Part shown: in pieces, positions 46,262 to 57,662 of the stretch
Layout of the letters: each line of letters begins with the position of its first letter
How positions within the stretch are numbered: position 1 is the first letter of the stretch
Assembly: GCA_028829895.1 (NCBI GenBank)
Contig: CM054179.1
Coordinates: forward strand, 98,537,375-98,601,374
Length of the DNA stretch: 64,000 nt
Reading direction: 5' to 3'
Origin: Sinotaia quadrata
Taxonomy: Eukaryota; Mollusca; Gastropoda; Architaenioglossa; Viviparidae
Notes under the pieces: model-generated
The model's input: the letters and a program-made list of their open reading frames with translations, nothing else
The model's database searches: none
Told to the model about the DNA's origin: nothing
Position numbers and translations under genes: made by a program

Positions 46262-46310
46262 TTAATACGCATGCGCGGCCAGAGCAAGACTCGTGTCCGT
46301 GACGTCACAT
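46262..46310 (+). promoter_or_regulatory. promoter-like patch: NRF-1-like and CRE motifs
   Basis: Within 50 bases lie the palindrome CGCATGCGC (46269-46277), the core of an NRF-1-type site, and a perfect CRE, TGACGTCA (46300-46307), in the most CpG-dense part of this neighbourhood (46260-46380). A consensus donor follows at 46763 and a start-codon exon at 47453, so this is a plausible TATA-less promoter for a plus-strand gene. Which transcription factors bind is inferred from known vertebrate and insect sites. Confidence 0.35.
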
Positions 46311-46559
46311 TATTTCAGCGAACCGCTGTGCTTGGCGATGATACAACTTCTTAGTCTGACGGCGGCGCTCTGTCACTTTCAAGTTGATTAATAAAACAAA
46401 ATACACATCGGGATTACGCCATGTAAACAATTCACTTCCTCTGCGTGAATAATCAATACCACAATCGCTCATGAATCAACACAGCCACCAACACTGATTA
46501 GGAGTAATAAATGGCCATAAAACATTACAGACAAATCTTCCCACCCAGACGAAAGCAGG

Positions 46560-46762
46560 AGAGCGAAAAACTTAAAATAACGGATGTGTAATGAGTGCTG
46601 ATTAAATTTCTGATATTCGAAATGTAAGCGAGGTCATTAGGAGTAACCCAATTCAGAGCAACATTAAAACACCAACCACATTCAAGAAACAGCTAAAACA
46701 GTGTTAGGTGATCGGTAGTGGTTATATACTTAATACTAATTCAACATACCAATACCCGACGC
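46560..46762 (+). other. possible 5' UTR exon end with consensus donor
   Basis: The sequence CGACGCAG|GTAAGTATTT at 46755-46772 is a near-perfect donor. No coding frame upstream is convincing, so this may be the end of a non-coding first exon starting near the CpG-dense patch at 46.3 kb. The start given is arbitrary. Confidence 0.3.
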
Positions 46763-46873
46763 AGGTAAGTATTTCACTTCTGTGCCATCACACTTGCACT
46801 TGCTGACCTCATTGCACTCCGCCCCCCGCACACACCTACAATCAATCTCCTCGTTTCCCTCTGTACTCATCTG

Positions 46874-47412
46874 CCCTCACTGTCTTCTCTGCACTCATGA
46901 GTTCTTTTACAGAGTGCTGTGCATTTAGTGTCCTCAATACACTCAGCTCTCACTGTCTTCTCTGCACTCATGAGTTCTTTTACAGAGTGCTGTGCATTTA
47001 GTGTCCTCAATACACTCTGCCCTCACTGTCTTCTCTGCACTCATGAGTTCTTTTACAGAGTGCTGTGCATTTAGTGTCCTCAATACACTCTGCCCTCACT
47101 GTCTTCTCTGCACTCATGAGTTCTTTTACAGAGTGCTGTGCATTTAGTGTCCTCAATACACTCTGCCCTCACTGTCTTCTCTGCACTCATGAGTTCTTTT
47201 TCAGAGTGCTTTGAATTTAGTGTCCTCAATACACTCTGCCCTCTCTGACTTCTCTGCACTCATGAGTTCTTTTCAGAGTGCTGTGAATTTAGTGTCCTCA
47301 ATACACTCTGCCCTCGCTGTCTTCTCTGCACTCATGAGTTCTCTTCAGAGTGCTGTACATTTAGTGTCCTCAATACACTCTGCACTCACATACACTCAAT
47401 GTCCTCAGTGCA
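46874..47412. repeat. 73-bp minisatellite, seven units
   Basis: ACTCATGAGTTCTTTTACAG starts units at 46893, 46966, 47039, 47112, 47185, 47258 and 47330; the spacing is 73 bases, with one unit of 72. The first four are nearly identical and later ones diverge. The array lies in the presumed first intron and ends 40 bases before the acceptor of the next exon. Confidence 0.95.
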
Positions 47413-47452
47413 CTCGACCGTAAGGCCCTTATTCATCTTTTTGCACCGCGAG

Positions 47453-47579
47453 CAGACGCCATCTTTGGCATCCATAATGGTTTTATTAACCGTCCATGAA
47501 GGGACAGAGTCTAAGCGCAACGCGCTCACTTTTCACTATCGAAGCAAGCCAACTCAAGGATGGCGAAGAATTATGTTTG
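47453..47579 (+). CDS. candidate exon with start codon
   Basis: An acceptor (TTCATCTTTTTGCACCGCGAG, with a second AG three bases on) precedes 127 bases ending at a full consensus donor, TTTG|GTAAGT. ATG at 47477 has the optimal context ATAATGG (A at -3, G at +4). It opens MVLLTVHEGTESKRNALTFH, then YRSKPTQGWRRIMF plus one base (phase 1). The frame is also open upstream within the exon, so translation could start earlier. The product is basic with no signal peptide. Not recognised. It lies between a promoter-like patch at 46.3 kb and a terminal exon at 63.7 kb. Confidence 0.42.
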
Positions 47580-47599
47580 GTAAGTTGCGGTCAAGCTGG

Positions 47600-48280
47600 A
47601 TTGTTGCTAGAGGGCCAAATATTTTGAGTTTTGAGAGATTAATGATTATTCACTGTTAAACTTTCTCAGCGATTTTCTTGATTTCTTGCTTACGAAATCA
47701 GGTATGAGCAAGTATCAGTATAATGTGGATTCATGCAGTTTTTGTGTATGTGGTACGTGCGGGTACGCCAATATATTTGTGTACGCACATCTGTGGGTGT
47801 GTGCGTGCATTTGTGAGAAGGGTCCACACACTCATGAGCAGCGCGCGCACAGTTGGATGCGTAAGATTATGTGTAAAAATATGTGTGTATAGATTGTACG
47901 TGTGAGGGTGAGTGGTATGTTTATATTTCATGAACAAATTTCTGTAAACTGAGAGGGTACTCAGAGCATTACCTTTAAAAGAAGTGACGTCATAAATAAT
48001 AACGCAACCTATTCGTGGGCAGGGGGTGAGAGAGGAACACTTACAATGAATTCTTCCGCTAACTTTATCTTTCTTACCATCTGTATTGTTAATCTATCGC
48101 AATTAAAAGTTTCAAAATGTTTGCCATTTAGCGCCAACTAAAGTAATGGTTCTATTCAATCCTGTTTCCTTCTGAAATGTTACTGATAGGCCCAAATTTC
48201 CGGTTTCATGGAAGTTAGTAATTGGAAGGAGTCCACTGCAGATTACATTTCATTATGTAATTACAACTTTCTTGGCTATT
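47600..48280. other. spacer
   Basis: GT-rich patch near 47740-47900, TGACGTCA at 47985, otherwise nothing recognised. Confidence 0.55.
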
Positions 48281-48284
48281 TGAA

Positions 48285-48430
<146 letters not shown>

Positions 48431-48531
48431 TAGTAATACGATGGCATAAACGATAATGTTATTGGAACAGAATGATATATATATATAGATAGATTATGCA
48501 TCTCTTGAAAAAATACCAGTTTGGAATTAAA

Positions 48532-48532
<1 letters not shown>

Positions 48533-48593
<61 letters not shown>
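48533..48593. repeat. (AC)n microsatellite
   Basis: About 30 pure AC units. On the minus strand it lies just beyond the LINE tail. Confidence 0.97.
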
Positions 48594-48595
<2 letters not shown>

Positions 48596-48604
48596 AGGAT
48601 TTCG

Positions 48605-48870
48605 TCGTCATCATCATCATTATTATTAACTTTTCTCAAGACTTCTATTGTCTGTCGCTGGATGTTTATGAACTTGGCTTTCTGAGAATTCTACTAGAAT
48701 TCTGAGATGTCCCATGATTTACGGAGGATGTGAGCACTTCCGAGGAGTCCTGCTTTGAACAATGAGGCAACTCTGGATCCACGGGCAGTATATTCGAGTA
48801 ACTACCAGAGGACAAGACCTTTCCCAAAGCTCCTATCACATATCGTGTCTCTTCTTTCTTCATGTCTCAT
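48605..48870 (-). mobile_element. LINE 3' end, second copy (pseudogene)
   Basis: On the minus strand the sequence reads RYVIGALGKV, then after a frameshift LFKAGLLGSAHILRKSWDIS and a stop. These match the IPVVxGALG and LLGSAHILRK blocks of the copy at 21480-22017. The 3' UTR also matches (CAGACAATAGAAGTC compare CAGTCAACAGAAGTG) and ends in an AAT/GAT trinucleotide tail at 48605-48635. The upstream part is unrecognisable, so the copy is short and old. Confidence 0.7.
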
Positions 48871-48959
48871 GGCCTCTGGGTTCCTCACTGGAGATCCTGG
48901 TAGTTTCCATTCTCCCCTCCCCTTCACATCTCTTCTGTCTTGATATATTACATCATGGG

Positions 48960-49320
48960 ATAATCTACAATGTCTGATCTTAGTGCAAGGGTTTTTTGTT
49001 TTGTTTTGTGGGGATCTCTTCTTATTTAGAAATCCTATAGCACGTGGACTTCATCATCTGTTATGGACATTTTCAGAGTGGTGCATCCTTTTATTCTGGT
49101 GTTTTTGATTCAACATTTTTTCAACATATTCCAATATAAGAGTGTTTGCGCCTTATCGTGCTTTCAGATGTGTTCTGGCTCAGCTAGACCCTAACATTAG
49201 GACAGTTTGTGATTTGTTGTCTCACCCATCTCCTTATATAGCAATTTCGTTTTTTGGGGGGCGTAGGGTGTTTTCGAAATCTGCATGATTTTTACACGTG
49301 GGATTTCGTGTTGACTGTAT
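48960..49320. other. spacer
   Basis: T/G-rich single-copy DNA; no gene signal. Confidence 0.55.
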
Positions 49321-49324
49321 TGTG

Positions 49325-49620
49325 TTGAGAGGTGATGAGTTCTTAATATTGAGAGACTATGAGTGTTTTATGTGGTGTCAGGTGATGAGGGGTTAATGTT
49401 ATGAGGCTGAGTGATTTTTATGGTATCAGGTGATGAGTGTTTTAATGTTGTGAGGTTAGGAGTGCTTTATGTGGTGTCAGGTGATGAGGGCTTAAAGTTG
49501 TGAGGTGAGGTTATGAGTGCTTTATGTGATGTCAGGTGACGAGGGGTTAACGTTGTGAAGTGATGAGTTTTTAATGTTGTTATGATGGGAGTGATTTTAT
49601 TGTGAGGTTATGAGTGCTTC
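49325..49620. repeat. minisatellite, about 50 bp
   Basis: Units with GTGTCAGGTGATGAGGGGTT and AATGTTGTGAGG recur about six times with length variation. Confidence 0.85.
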
Positions 49621-49825
49621 GGTTTCAGCTTTCAACCCTAATTTCTTAAGCCACCTTTGTGACAGTTGGTTGGGTGATGTGTCATCAGCGCTCGACACAG
49701 ATGGTACTCTGGAAGAATTTCTACAACCAGTTTTTTTTACTGATTCATCTTTTGGTCTCTTTTTCTTCATGCTTGTCTGAATTCGGTACTTGGTGTAATA
49801 CACATCAGCAGTAAAGTTGTAGCAA

Positions 49826-49985
49826 TAGTGGTATAATAGTGGTAGTAAAAGTGGTAGTAATAGTTGTGGTAGTAGTAGTAGTAGAGGTGGTAGTAGTGGT
49901 AGTAGTAGTGGTATTAGTAATAGTTATAGCAGTGGTAGTAGTAATAGTTCTAGTAGTAGCAGAACTAGAATAAACAGTAGTTATA
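49826..49985. repeat. (GTA)n trinucleotide tract
   Basis: Imperfect GTA/GTG repeat over about 160 bases. Confidence 0.9.
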
Positions 49986-50231
49986 GAGTAGCAGTACAGA
50001 GATAATAGGAGTATATTTTGCAGATCTGCTTGATTGTTTCTTGAATATATATATCAAATGAAAGATTTTATCTGCAATGTTCTTGCTTGGATTGATTCAG
50101 TAATGATCAGGTCACTATAATGAAACTCTTCTGCAATAACACTTTAAATAAAAATAGACAAAGAATAAAAAATCTTACCAAAGCTAAAGAGTAATTAATA
50201 CCAATTTAACTTTACACGTTTGACTTTCAAT

Positions 50232-50413
50232 TTAGGCCAACTCATTGGAAATGTGTCTATTCTTCGCTGTCACATGGCACGCATCTTTGCAATTCACTTG
50301 CAGTCTTGGCTTACAATGACACTTCTCGGTTACAGGAAGTTGAAATCCCACGTGACCAAGCACATTCGTGATAACCCGACTTCCATTACTCTGTTTTTTT
50401 GTAGCACCTTTGT
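50232..50413 (-). CDS. candidate terminal exon with Cys cluster
   Basis: On the minus strand an acceptor (CGACTTACCCAATACTCAG) opens a frame of two bases, 59 codons and TAA. The peptide reads SRVITNVLGHVGFQLPVTEK, then CHCKPRLQVNCKDACHV and TAKNRHISNELA. The spacing C-x-C-x(7)-C-x(3)-C within 14 residues suggests a disulfide-rich or metal-binding end of a protein. A GTAAGC inside (after TGTCATT) is a possible alternative donor. The plus strand is open here too, with a candidate 20-base micro-exon, but the minus reading has the better composition. Family not recognised. Confidence 0.42.
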
Positions 50414-50487
50414 CTGAGTATTGGGTAAGTCGCGTGCAGCCATTCCTGATGCAGATCTGTCTTTGTTTGAACAAGGGTTGGTGGGAA

Positions 50488-50518
50488 AATTGTATTGTTG
50501 TTGTTGTTGTTGTTGTTA
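50488..50518. repeat. (GTT)n microsatellite
   Basis: About nine GTT units. Confidence 0.9.
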
Positions 50519-50734
50519 TTTTTCAGAAAATTTAATTTATTTATTGACTGCAGTGGATTGAAACCGGTTGTGTCTAGCTGTTCGCAACTGACCTTGTCAC
50601 TAAAAGCATGAACTTCTAATCAGGGGTCAGATTGAAAGATGGCTACGTCTGATACCGACCTAGCCGGGTGTGCAATCATTTCCTCGTGTTTCTTAGAAAA
50701 ATAGTTTTCTTTGGCTGTTTATTTATGGTGTTCT

Positions 50735-50850
50735 TTCCCGATTGGTACTGGCTAATTTCTATAATTATTTGCTACTTCTTGGTACTGGCTAATTTCTAAT
50801 TATTTGCTACTTCTTGGTACTGGCTAATTTCTAATTATTTGCTACTTCTT
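50735..50850. repeat. short tandem duplication
   Basis: TTGGTACTGGCTAATTTCTA and ATTATTTGCTACTTC occur three times (50741, 50779, 50815). Confidence 0.85.
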
Positions 50851-51195
50851 TGCTTCCTCTCTGTTCTCTATCACTCGGTGTATGTAGGTGTGCGTGTGCG
50901 AGTGTGTGTGTGTGTGTGAGAGAGGGAGTGAAAACATAACGAATTCTGGCGACTAACAACAAAGTTTTTTGGACATGGCTTTTTAAAACTTGTTTAACTC
51001 AATTAGCCCACACCTACATAGAGCATTCACCTGCCAACTACGGACACCATTTAAAAGGAAAAAAAAGATTAATGAGAGCAGTCAACGCAGTAGCTTCAAA
51101 ACTAATTCACATAATAGTAAGTCACTGTACAAGAAATGCATACTCGCTCATCTTTACTGCAGTGATCACTTTGGCCGCAGTAATAAGCAGCACGT

Positions 51196-52810
51196 CGAGA
51201 GATCATAAGATAGCAAACTAACACGAGATCACGAGACAGCAAGCAAAACAACACGAAATCATGAGAAAGCAAACCATAACATGAGATAATGAGATATCAC
51301 AACATAACACGAGATCATAAGATAGAAAAAGAATATGATATCTGACAAAGAAAAACAGTATGAAATCATGAGAAGGCAAAAGAGCAAAAAATAACACGAA
51401 ATCACAAGAAAGCAAACCACAACACGAGATAATGGGATAGCAAAACAGAACACATCATAAAAGAAAAACAGAATGAGATTATGCGAAAGTTAAATAGCAT
51501 GAGATCACGAGATAGCAAAACAGCATAGCGAGATTGCAAAGCAGCACGAAATCAAGAGATGGCAAAGCATAATAAGAGATAATAAGAAAGCAAAATATAG
51601 CACGAGATCATGAGAGAGTGAAACGTAATACGCGGTCATAAGAAAGAAAACATTAGCACGAGATCATGAGATAGCAAAACATAAAAAAAAGTCACGAGAC
51701 CGCAAAGTAGCGTGAGATCATGAGATAGCTAAACAACACGAGATCACAAGAGAACAAAATAACATGACATCTTGAGAAAGCAAACCAGAATGAGATTATG
51801 CGAAAGCAAAACAGCGTGAGTTAACGAGGTTATGAGATAGGAAAACAAGACACTAAATCATAAGAAATCAAAACAACACTAGGCAACGAGATAGCAAAAC
51901 ATAACACGAGATCATGAGACAGCAAAACATCACAAGAACGTGAGATAACAAATCCATAACATGATTTCACGAGATAGCAAAGCAGCAAAACATCATTCGA
52001 TAACAAAACATAACCGAAGTTCATGAGATAGAAAAACAACATGAGACCACGAGACAGCAAATCATAATACGAGATTAGGAGATAGCAAAACATAACTTAA
52101 GACCATAAGATCATAAATGAAATAATGAATTAGCAAAGACTAAAACGAGATCATGAGATAGAAAAACAACATGAGACCACGAGACAGCAAATCATAATAC
52201 GAGATTAGGAGATAGCAAAACATAACTTAAGACCATAAGATCATAAATGAAATAATGAATTAGCAAAGACTAAAACGAGATCATTAAATAGCAAAACAAC
52301 ATGAAATAGATAGCAAATCATAGTACGAGATCATGAGATAGATAGCAAATCATAGTACGAGATCATGAGATAGAAAAAAGTGAGATCATGAGATAACAAA
52401 GCATAACACGAGAACATAAGATAGAAAACATAACACGAGATCACGATATAGCAAAACATTATTCGCGATCATGAGATAGCAAGAACAGCACGGGATCATG
52501 AGATAGCAAAGCATAACATGAGATCATGAGATGGAAAACATTACATAAAATAGGAAAACATAATACGAGATGAAGAGGTAGCAAGAAACCACAAGATCAC
52601 AAGATAGCAAAACATAATGAGAGATCAAGGAATAGCAAAATTCATAAGATCATGAGACAGTAAAACAGAATACAAGATCAAGAGATGGCTAGAACACGAG
52701 ATCGTGAAATAGCAAAACATAATCCGAGATCATGAGACAGACAACATAACACGAGATCAAGAGATAGCAAAAAAAAACAAAAAAAACCCCGCAAGATCAT
52801 GAGAACGCTA
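51196..52810. repeat. satellite-like array, about 27-bp units
   Basis: Some 1.6 kb is made of degenerate units close to CACGAGATCATGAGATAGC plus AAAACATAA, spaced 26-28 bases, about 58-60 units. The core GAGATCATGAGAT is partly palindromic around ATCATGAT. A perfect 130-bp higher-order duplication occupies 52021-52150 and 52151-52280. Minus-strand open frames of 60-87 codons are repeat artefacts. Confidence 0.93.
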
Positions 52811-53029
52811 ACTACAATGCATTCTGGTCGCGTGCATTTTCAAGAGCGCCATACTGCGCACACTTTCACTTAGCAGATGGTTCCTTTGCAGACTCCAAAA
52901 CTGTGCAGATGACCTAGCGAATAGTGGAATTCACTTGCATAGCCACCAGTCGAGCGTTCCCTGTGCATAAAGTTATCCTTGGTTCTTGGTTCAGGAGTCC
53001 TTTAGATTTACTAAGTGTGCCGAATTCGA

Positions 53030-53290
53030 TCAGCAGTGCCGCTCTTTAGATAATAGTTTGTTAAATTTATTTAGATGAAATCGACATTATTTAGTCCAAT
53101 AAAATCTTATCTGGCTAAATGAACTTTTAAAAATCCATAATGACTATTATTTGGTGCAATACAATATATACACTCAACATATCCATTATTTAGTTAAAAA
53201 TCCACTTATCTAAACTAGAACAATCTTATTTACTTAAATTCTTGTGCAAGTTGTTAGATGTTTACTCGCCTCCCCTCCCCCTGCAATTTC
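53030..53290. other. AT-rich spacer with TTATTTAG-like phrases
   Basis: The phrase TTATTTAGT/C recurs irregularly here and at 53490-53770, perhaps a decayed repeat. No coding signal. Confidence 0.4.
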
Positions 53291-53300
53291 AGTGATATAC

Positions 53301-53474
53301 CTTCTCTCTGATTGGTTGCAAGGAGCAAATGGAAAGACTATCAGAGAAATTTAGCTAACTTCTCTCTGATTGGTTGCAAGGAGCAAATGGAAAGACTACC
53401 AGAGAAATTTAGCTAACTTCTCTCTGATTGGTTGCAAGGAGCAAATGGAAAGACTACCAGAGAAATTTGCTAAA
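53301..53474. repeat. 58-bp tandem triplication
   Basis: CTTCTCTCTGATTGGTTGCA starts at 53301, 53359 and 53417. The copies are nearly identical, so expansion is recent. Each contains a CCAAT box on the minus strand (ATTGG on plus). Confidence 0.95.
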
Positions 53475-54455
53475 TATCAGTACAGAAAATGCTCATTATT
53501 TAAATAATTAGTTATTTAAATATAAAATAGGACATAGTATTTAAAATAGGTATTTAAATTTAACTAATTTAATTTAACAGTATATAGCATGTGTAGCTCA
53601 TAATTATAAAACTAATTTAGCTGTAATAATTATTTAGCCAAAGAACCACAGAGAACGTATTAACCAAATTAATCATTTAGCTCAATGATTTTAATACCTA
53701 AACAATCGATATCTAGCAAAATTTAAGGAACTATTTTTGATAAACATCTCCATTAGTTAGTTGGATCCAGCGAGCTTATTTAAATAAAAGAGGTTTTTAA
53801 GCCAACCTCCCCAAAACGCATTTCAATGGTCACAAAAAAAGCGTTAGGGGAGATGACCTGGATTTGTTATTTGGGGGTGATTTCAAAACACGAGACTTTG
53901 TTTTGCATACATAGTGCTGGAGTGAAACTTTGCATCGATCGTCATAACGGCTGAACATGCTAACAGGAAGCAGTATTGAACTCTAATGTATTCCTTTACA
54001 AGCTAAACGTCACACAAAGGAAATGGTACAGTGTGGTCTCGCTTTATAAGCTAGACGTCATTTTAGCGTAGAGTGAAAACGTTCAAGTGACTGCTGAATA
54101 GATGTGTGTGTATATATATATATATATACAAAAACAAATATTTTAAGTTTTAATTCGACGCTTACATGGTATGTGTCTGGTTCAGGAATGCAAAGTGCAA
54201 AAAATAAAATTAATAACCATGAATATTTCTTTGTCACGTGATTATATTTACTCTGCAGACTTTACAGGGTGTAGTTAAGCTTCTTGACTGCTGGTGAAGA
54301 TTACACAACATGTTGTCTGTTGTTTATTGTTGTATTGTTGTTAGAGAGACATTGTTCATGGCATGCAGCTGCAGTACGCCAAGTCAACAGTCCGACTCCC
54401 CCTTGCAGTTCAGACAATCCAACCACTCTTCTTCAGCTACTTTAGTAATTAACAA
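53475..54455. other. AT-rich spacer
   Basis: (TA)n at 54112-54128. No gene called. Confidence 0.55.
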
Positions 54456-54530
54456 CACTAGGGTAGTAGTAGTAGTGATAGTATTACTAGTGGTAGTGGT
54501 GGTAGTAGTTGTTGTAGTAGTAGTAGGTGC
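54456..54530. repeat. (GTA)n/(GTT)n trinucleotide tract
   Basis: Imperfect GTA/GTG/GTT repeat giving poly-Val translations. Confidence 0.9.
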
Positions 54531-54824
54531 TTAATTTAATTTATTCTTATCTTTGCAAAAGCTCTAAATCTTGCAAATACTTTTTAAAAGTAATTTTAAA
54601 AATACATAAATAACCAATTACAACGTAACAAGTATACTCTTAAAGGTACAATAACCTCGGCTGTTTTCATTGTCATGACTGAACAAAATTAAACACTGTT
54701 TGGAACCGTAAAGACGTATAATTATTATTAGAAATAGAATTCATTATAATTTTTTAACTAATTATGTAAACAATTTTGTAAGCACTGTTTAAAAGATGCT
54801 ACAATTGAATTAAAAGAACAACAA

Positions 54825-55010
54825 TTAAAAAGACTTTAATAAAAGGAAACTATGACAAGCCAAAGAAACATCAACAGAAGACAACAGCAAAAGACAATAA
54901 AACACAACTAAAGGGAACAACAAGACAACACCAAAAGAGACACCAATAAAAAGCAATATCAACAAAAGACAACAACAAGAGGACAAACAATAAAGAACAG
55001 CCGACATCTT
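54825..55010. repeat. degenerate minisatellite, ACAACA-rich
   Basis: Units near CAACAAAAGACAACA, 20-30 bases long, recur about seven times. Confidence 0.7.
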
Positions 55011-55077
55011 GAATCTTGACAAAATGTTGTAATTATTCAAAATTATTGAAAATCTAAAACAATCGTTTCATAGTGTA

Positions 55078-55600
55078 ACACGAAGCCACCCTAGTTATTG
55101 GTTATGATTATTATTATTACTATTCATCCATAACTAATTACAAGTGTTGAGAACCTTAATTTATATTATTAATAATTCTCCAGAAGACACTACTCATCTC
55201 TCTCACTTGGCAGATATGCGGTGCTGTAAACGTTTTCTCTCTTCCACAACATTAAAGACAAAACATTTACTCTCACACACTATTTCTGTTGGTGGAAAAC
55301 TTCCTACTAAAGGAGAAGATAAATCCGTCTTTAGTATATATTTAGTGAGCCCACATCCGCCCACTATCTCTCCAACAAACGTTTATCAATATGCATAAGA
55401 AGATCAATAAATATAACAATAAATGTATTAAATCAACAATCAAATATGAATATAAGAAATACAATGAAAAGATTGTTTGACATCAATATTTCCATGAAAC
55501 CATATATATCCTAACACATAATTCATCAAGTTAGTGTCAATATAAACTACAGGATTATTCTTATCAGAGTACAGAAATGGAGTTATTAGAGATAAGTGAT
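55078..55600 (+). repeat. interspersed repeat family A, copy 3
   Basis: Most diverged copy of the family at 4815 and 38745; shares CATAACTAATTACAAGTG, the block AATAAATGTATTAAATCAAC and ATAATTCATCA in order. It continues without an obvious boundary towards the family B segment at 56290. Confidence 0.65.
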
Positions 55601-56289
55601 AAAAATAATAGTTTGTACATAAGCCTGCCAAGAGGATGCTGCAATAGTCTTTCACACACTTTGGTAACAATTCACAAGTATATTGTTCACAATAAAATTG
55701 TCAATTCTTCATGTGTTACTCTAGCATGCTGCAGAATGTTCCATGAGCCGCTGTTCTCTCGAGACTAATTCTGTTGCTCCCTCACCTTATTAGTTCCCTC
55801 AAGCGGAACAACAATGTAACAATTTCCAGTAACTTCTTTATACCAGAAATTCCAAAGTGTAGATGAGCATTCCGTGCAGTCATACAATGACAGAGTGCAG
55901 TGTATCCTTAGGAATCCCAGAGATTCCAGAATAAAAAGGCTCTTCTTCCCTATAAAATATAATCAGAGACCAAATGCAAAGTTTTCCAGTTAATTCATCT
56001 GAAACTCTATTCTTACTTATATTCACGTCTCAACTTATAGTTTTCCTGCAATAGTATATATTAGCTCGATACATACATACAGCATAATAATACAACATAA
56101 TAATTTACGAATGTGTTTACTAGAAACAATGTAATGTGTGTAACATATAACATAGCAACATCATAATTCACAATTGTAGAAGTAATAGTCTCTTCACATA
56201 ATGCACCTCGACATAAAACGCAAGGACAATATTATAATATATTATAGTAATATACATGAAATATTTCTATATCTTTTTTTTCTCAATCA
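55601..56289 (+). repeat. possible interior of composite A-B element
   Basis: No second copy exists in this window, but the segment is bracketed by family A and family B sequence in the same orientation, so it may be the interior of one element about 1.55 kb long (55078-56640). No coding domain seen. Confidence 0.35.
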
Positions 56290-56640
56290 GTCAGTTAATT
56301 CACCATTAAGCTAACAGCCGCCTTTTGTGACTGGACTTCTGCCACACGAAATTCAAGGTAATTAGATAAATAAAATTATTTCAGCATGTAAACTTTGATC
56401 TCAGCCCATTGGCTGATCTCTTTCTTGTAAATCTTAACCATTGGATAATAAAAACTACTCATCCACATAAGACTGGTTTAGATTACATCAGCAAGTTCTA
56501 ACACATTCTCCACCTGTGTTGTTTACTCCACAAATATCATAATCAGCACCCATGGTCTGGTAACGTTAACAGTGGCATAAAGATATCATTATCAAGTGTA
56601 GAAATAGGGAGAGGCAAATTTATTCTGCCATATAGAGGAA
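56290..56640 (+). repeat. interspersed repeat family B, copy 2
   Basis: Collinear with 22240-22590 (ACTGGTTTAGATTACATCAG, GTTGTTTACTCCAC, TAACGTTAACAGTGGC). Confidence 0.65.
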
Positions 56641-56749
56641 AAAAAATCATTTCTTCAAAACTGAACGAAAAGGGTCAACAACATAATTTGATTTACTGTC
56701 TTCAAATCATGAAGGTCAAGGAAACATAAATAAACGTTCAACTCCGACT

Positions 56750-57060
56750 TCTATTTTCTTTTTGTATGATGTCTTTCGAAAAAAACCAAACAGTTAATTT
56801 GATCACACATAAAGGGTGCCGACATGTTTTCCAGAGTGACTTCGGTTTGACAAGTCACCTTAAAAATAATCTCACAGCGAGGACCTTTCCTGTAAACACG
56901 TCTATAGACAGAACATTTCAATTTGTTGTCGTTCGATCTTTTACGATGCAAAAATCCGCTTTTTTGGCACCTCTTTTCGGCAGTCTCTCCAGGCGAAGTG
57001 TCAAGGGCCGTCACTGCGATTCTTCGGAAGAGCCCGCGATCTACTGACACTCTGAGCACT
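56750..57060 (+). pseudogene. possible zinc-finger relic (weak)
   Basis: In a GC-richer patch the plus strand is open for 93 codons and includes CRHVFQSDFGLTSHLKNN. This resembles the C2H2 finger (C-x2-C-x3-F-x5-L-x2-H) often found in retrotransposon proteins, but the first Cys and last His are missing. The minus strand is open for 102 codons over the same bases. Only a decayed mobile-element protein is suggested. Confidence 0.2.
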
Positions 57061-57251
57061 TTCTAAGCACCTCTAGTACTTCCCGAGCCCTTAAGTGCTC
57101 AAGCTGGGGTCGGGGGGTTGGGGAAGAGGTGGGGATCTACATGTAAAGGAATTTACTGGATTTGTTTGCCATGGGAGTCAGTGCTTTTGACGCGCTGAGG
57201 GAATCCCGCACGTTTGGTTTTACTACCACAATAATCGAATGTCACGTACAA

Positions 57252-57662
<411 letters not shown>

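Noticed and set aside
46911..47423. Repeated SIHSALSDFSALMSSFQSAV-like peptide, a possible repetitive protein
   Set aside because: The 73-bp unit is not a multiple of three, so the frame shifts from unit to unit; only chance leaves 70 codons open.
50400..50422. 20-base plus-strand micro-exon between TTTTTTTGTAG and GTAAGT
   Set aside because: Too short to support, and it overlaps the better minus-strand candidate.
51196..52810. CRISPR-like array of regularly spaced repeats
   Set aside because: Units are contiguous and degenerate, with no unique spacers or cas genes, and the genome is eukaryotic.
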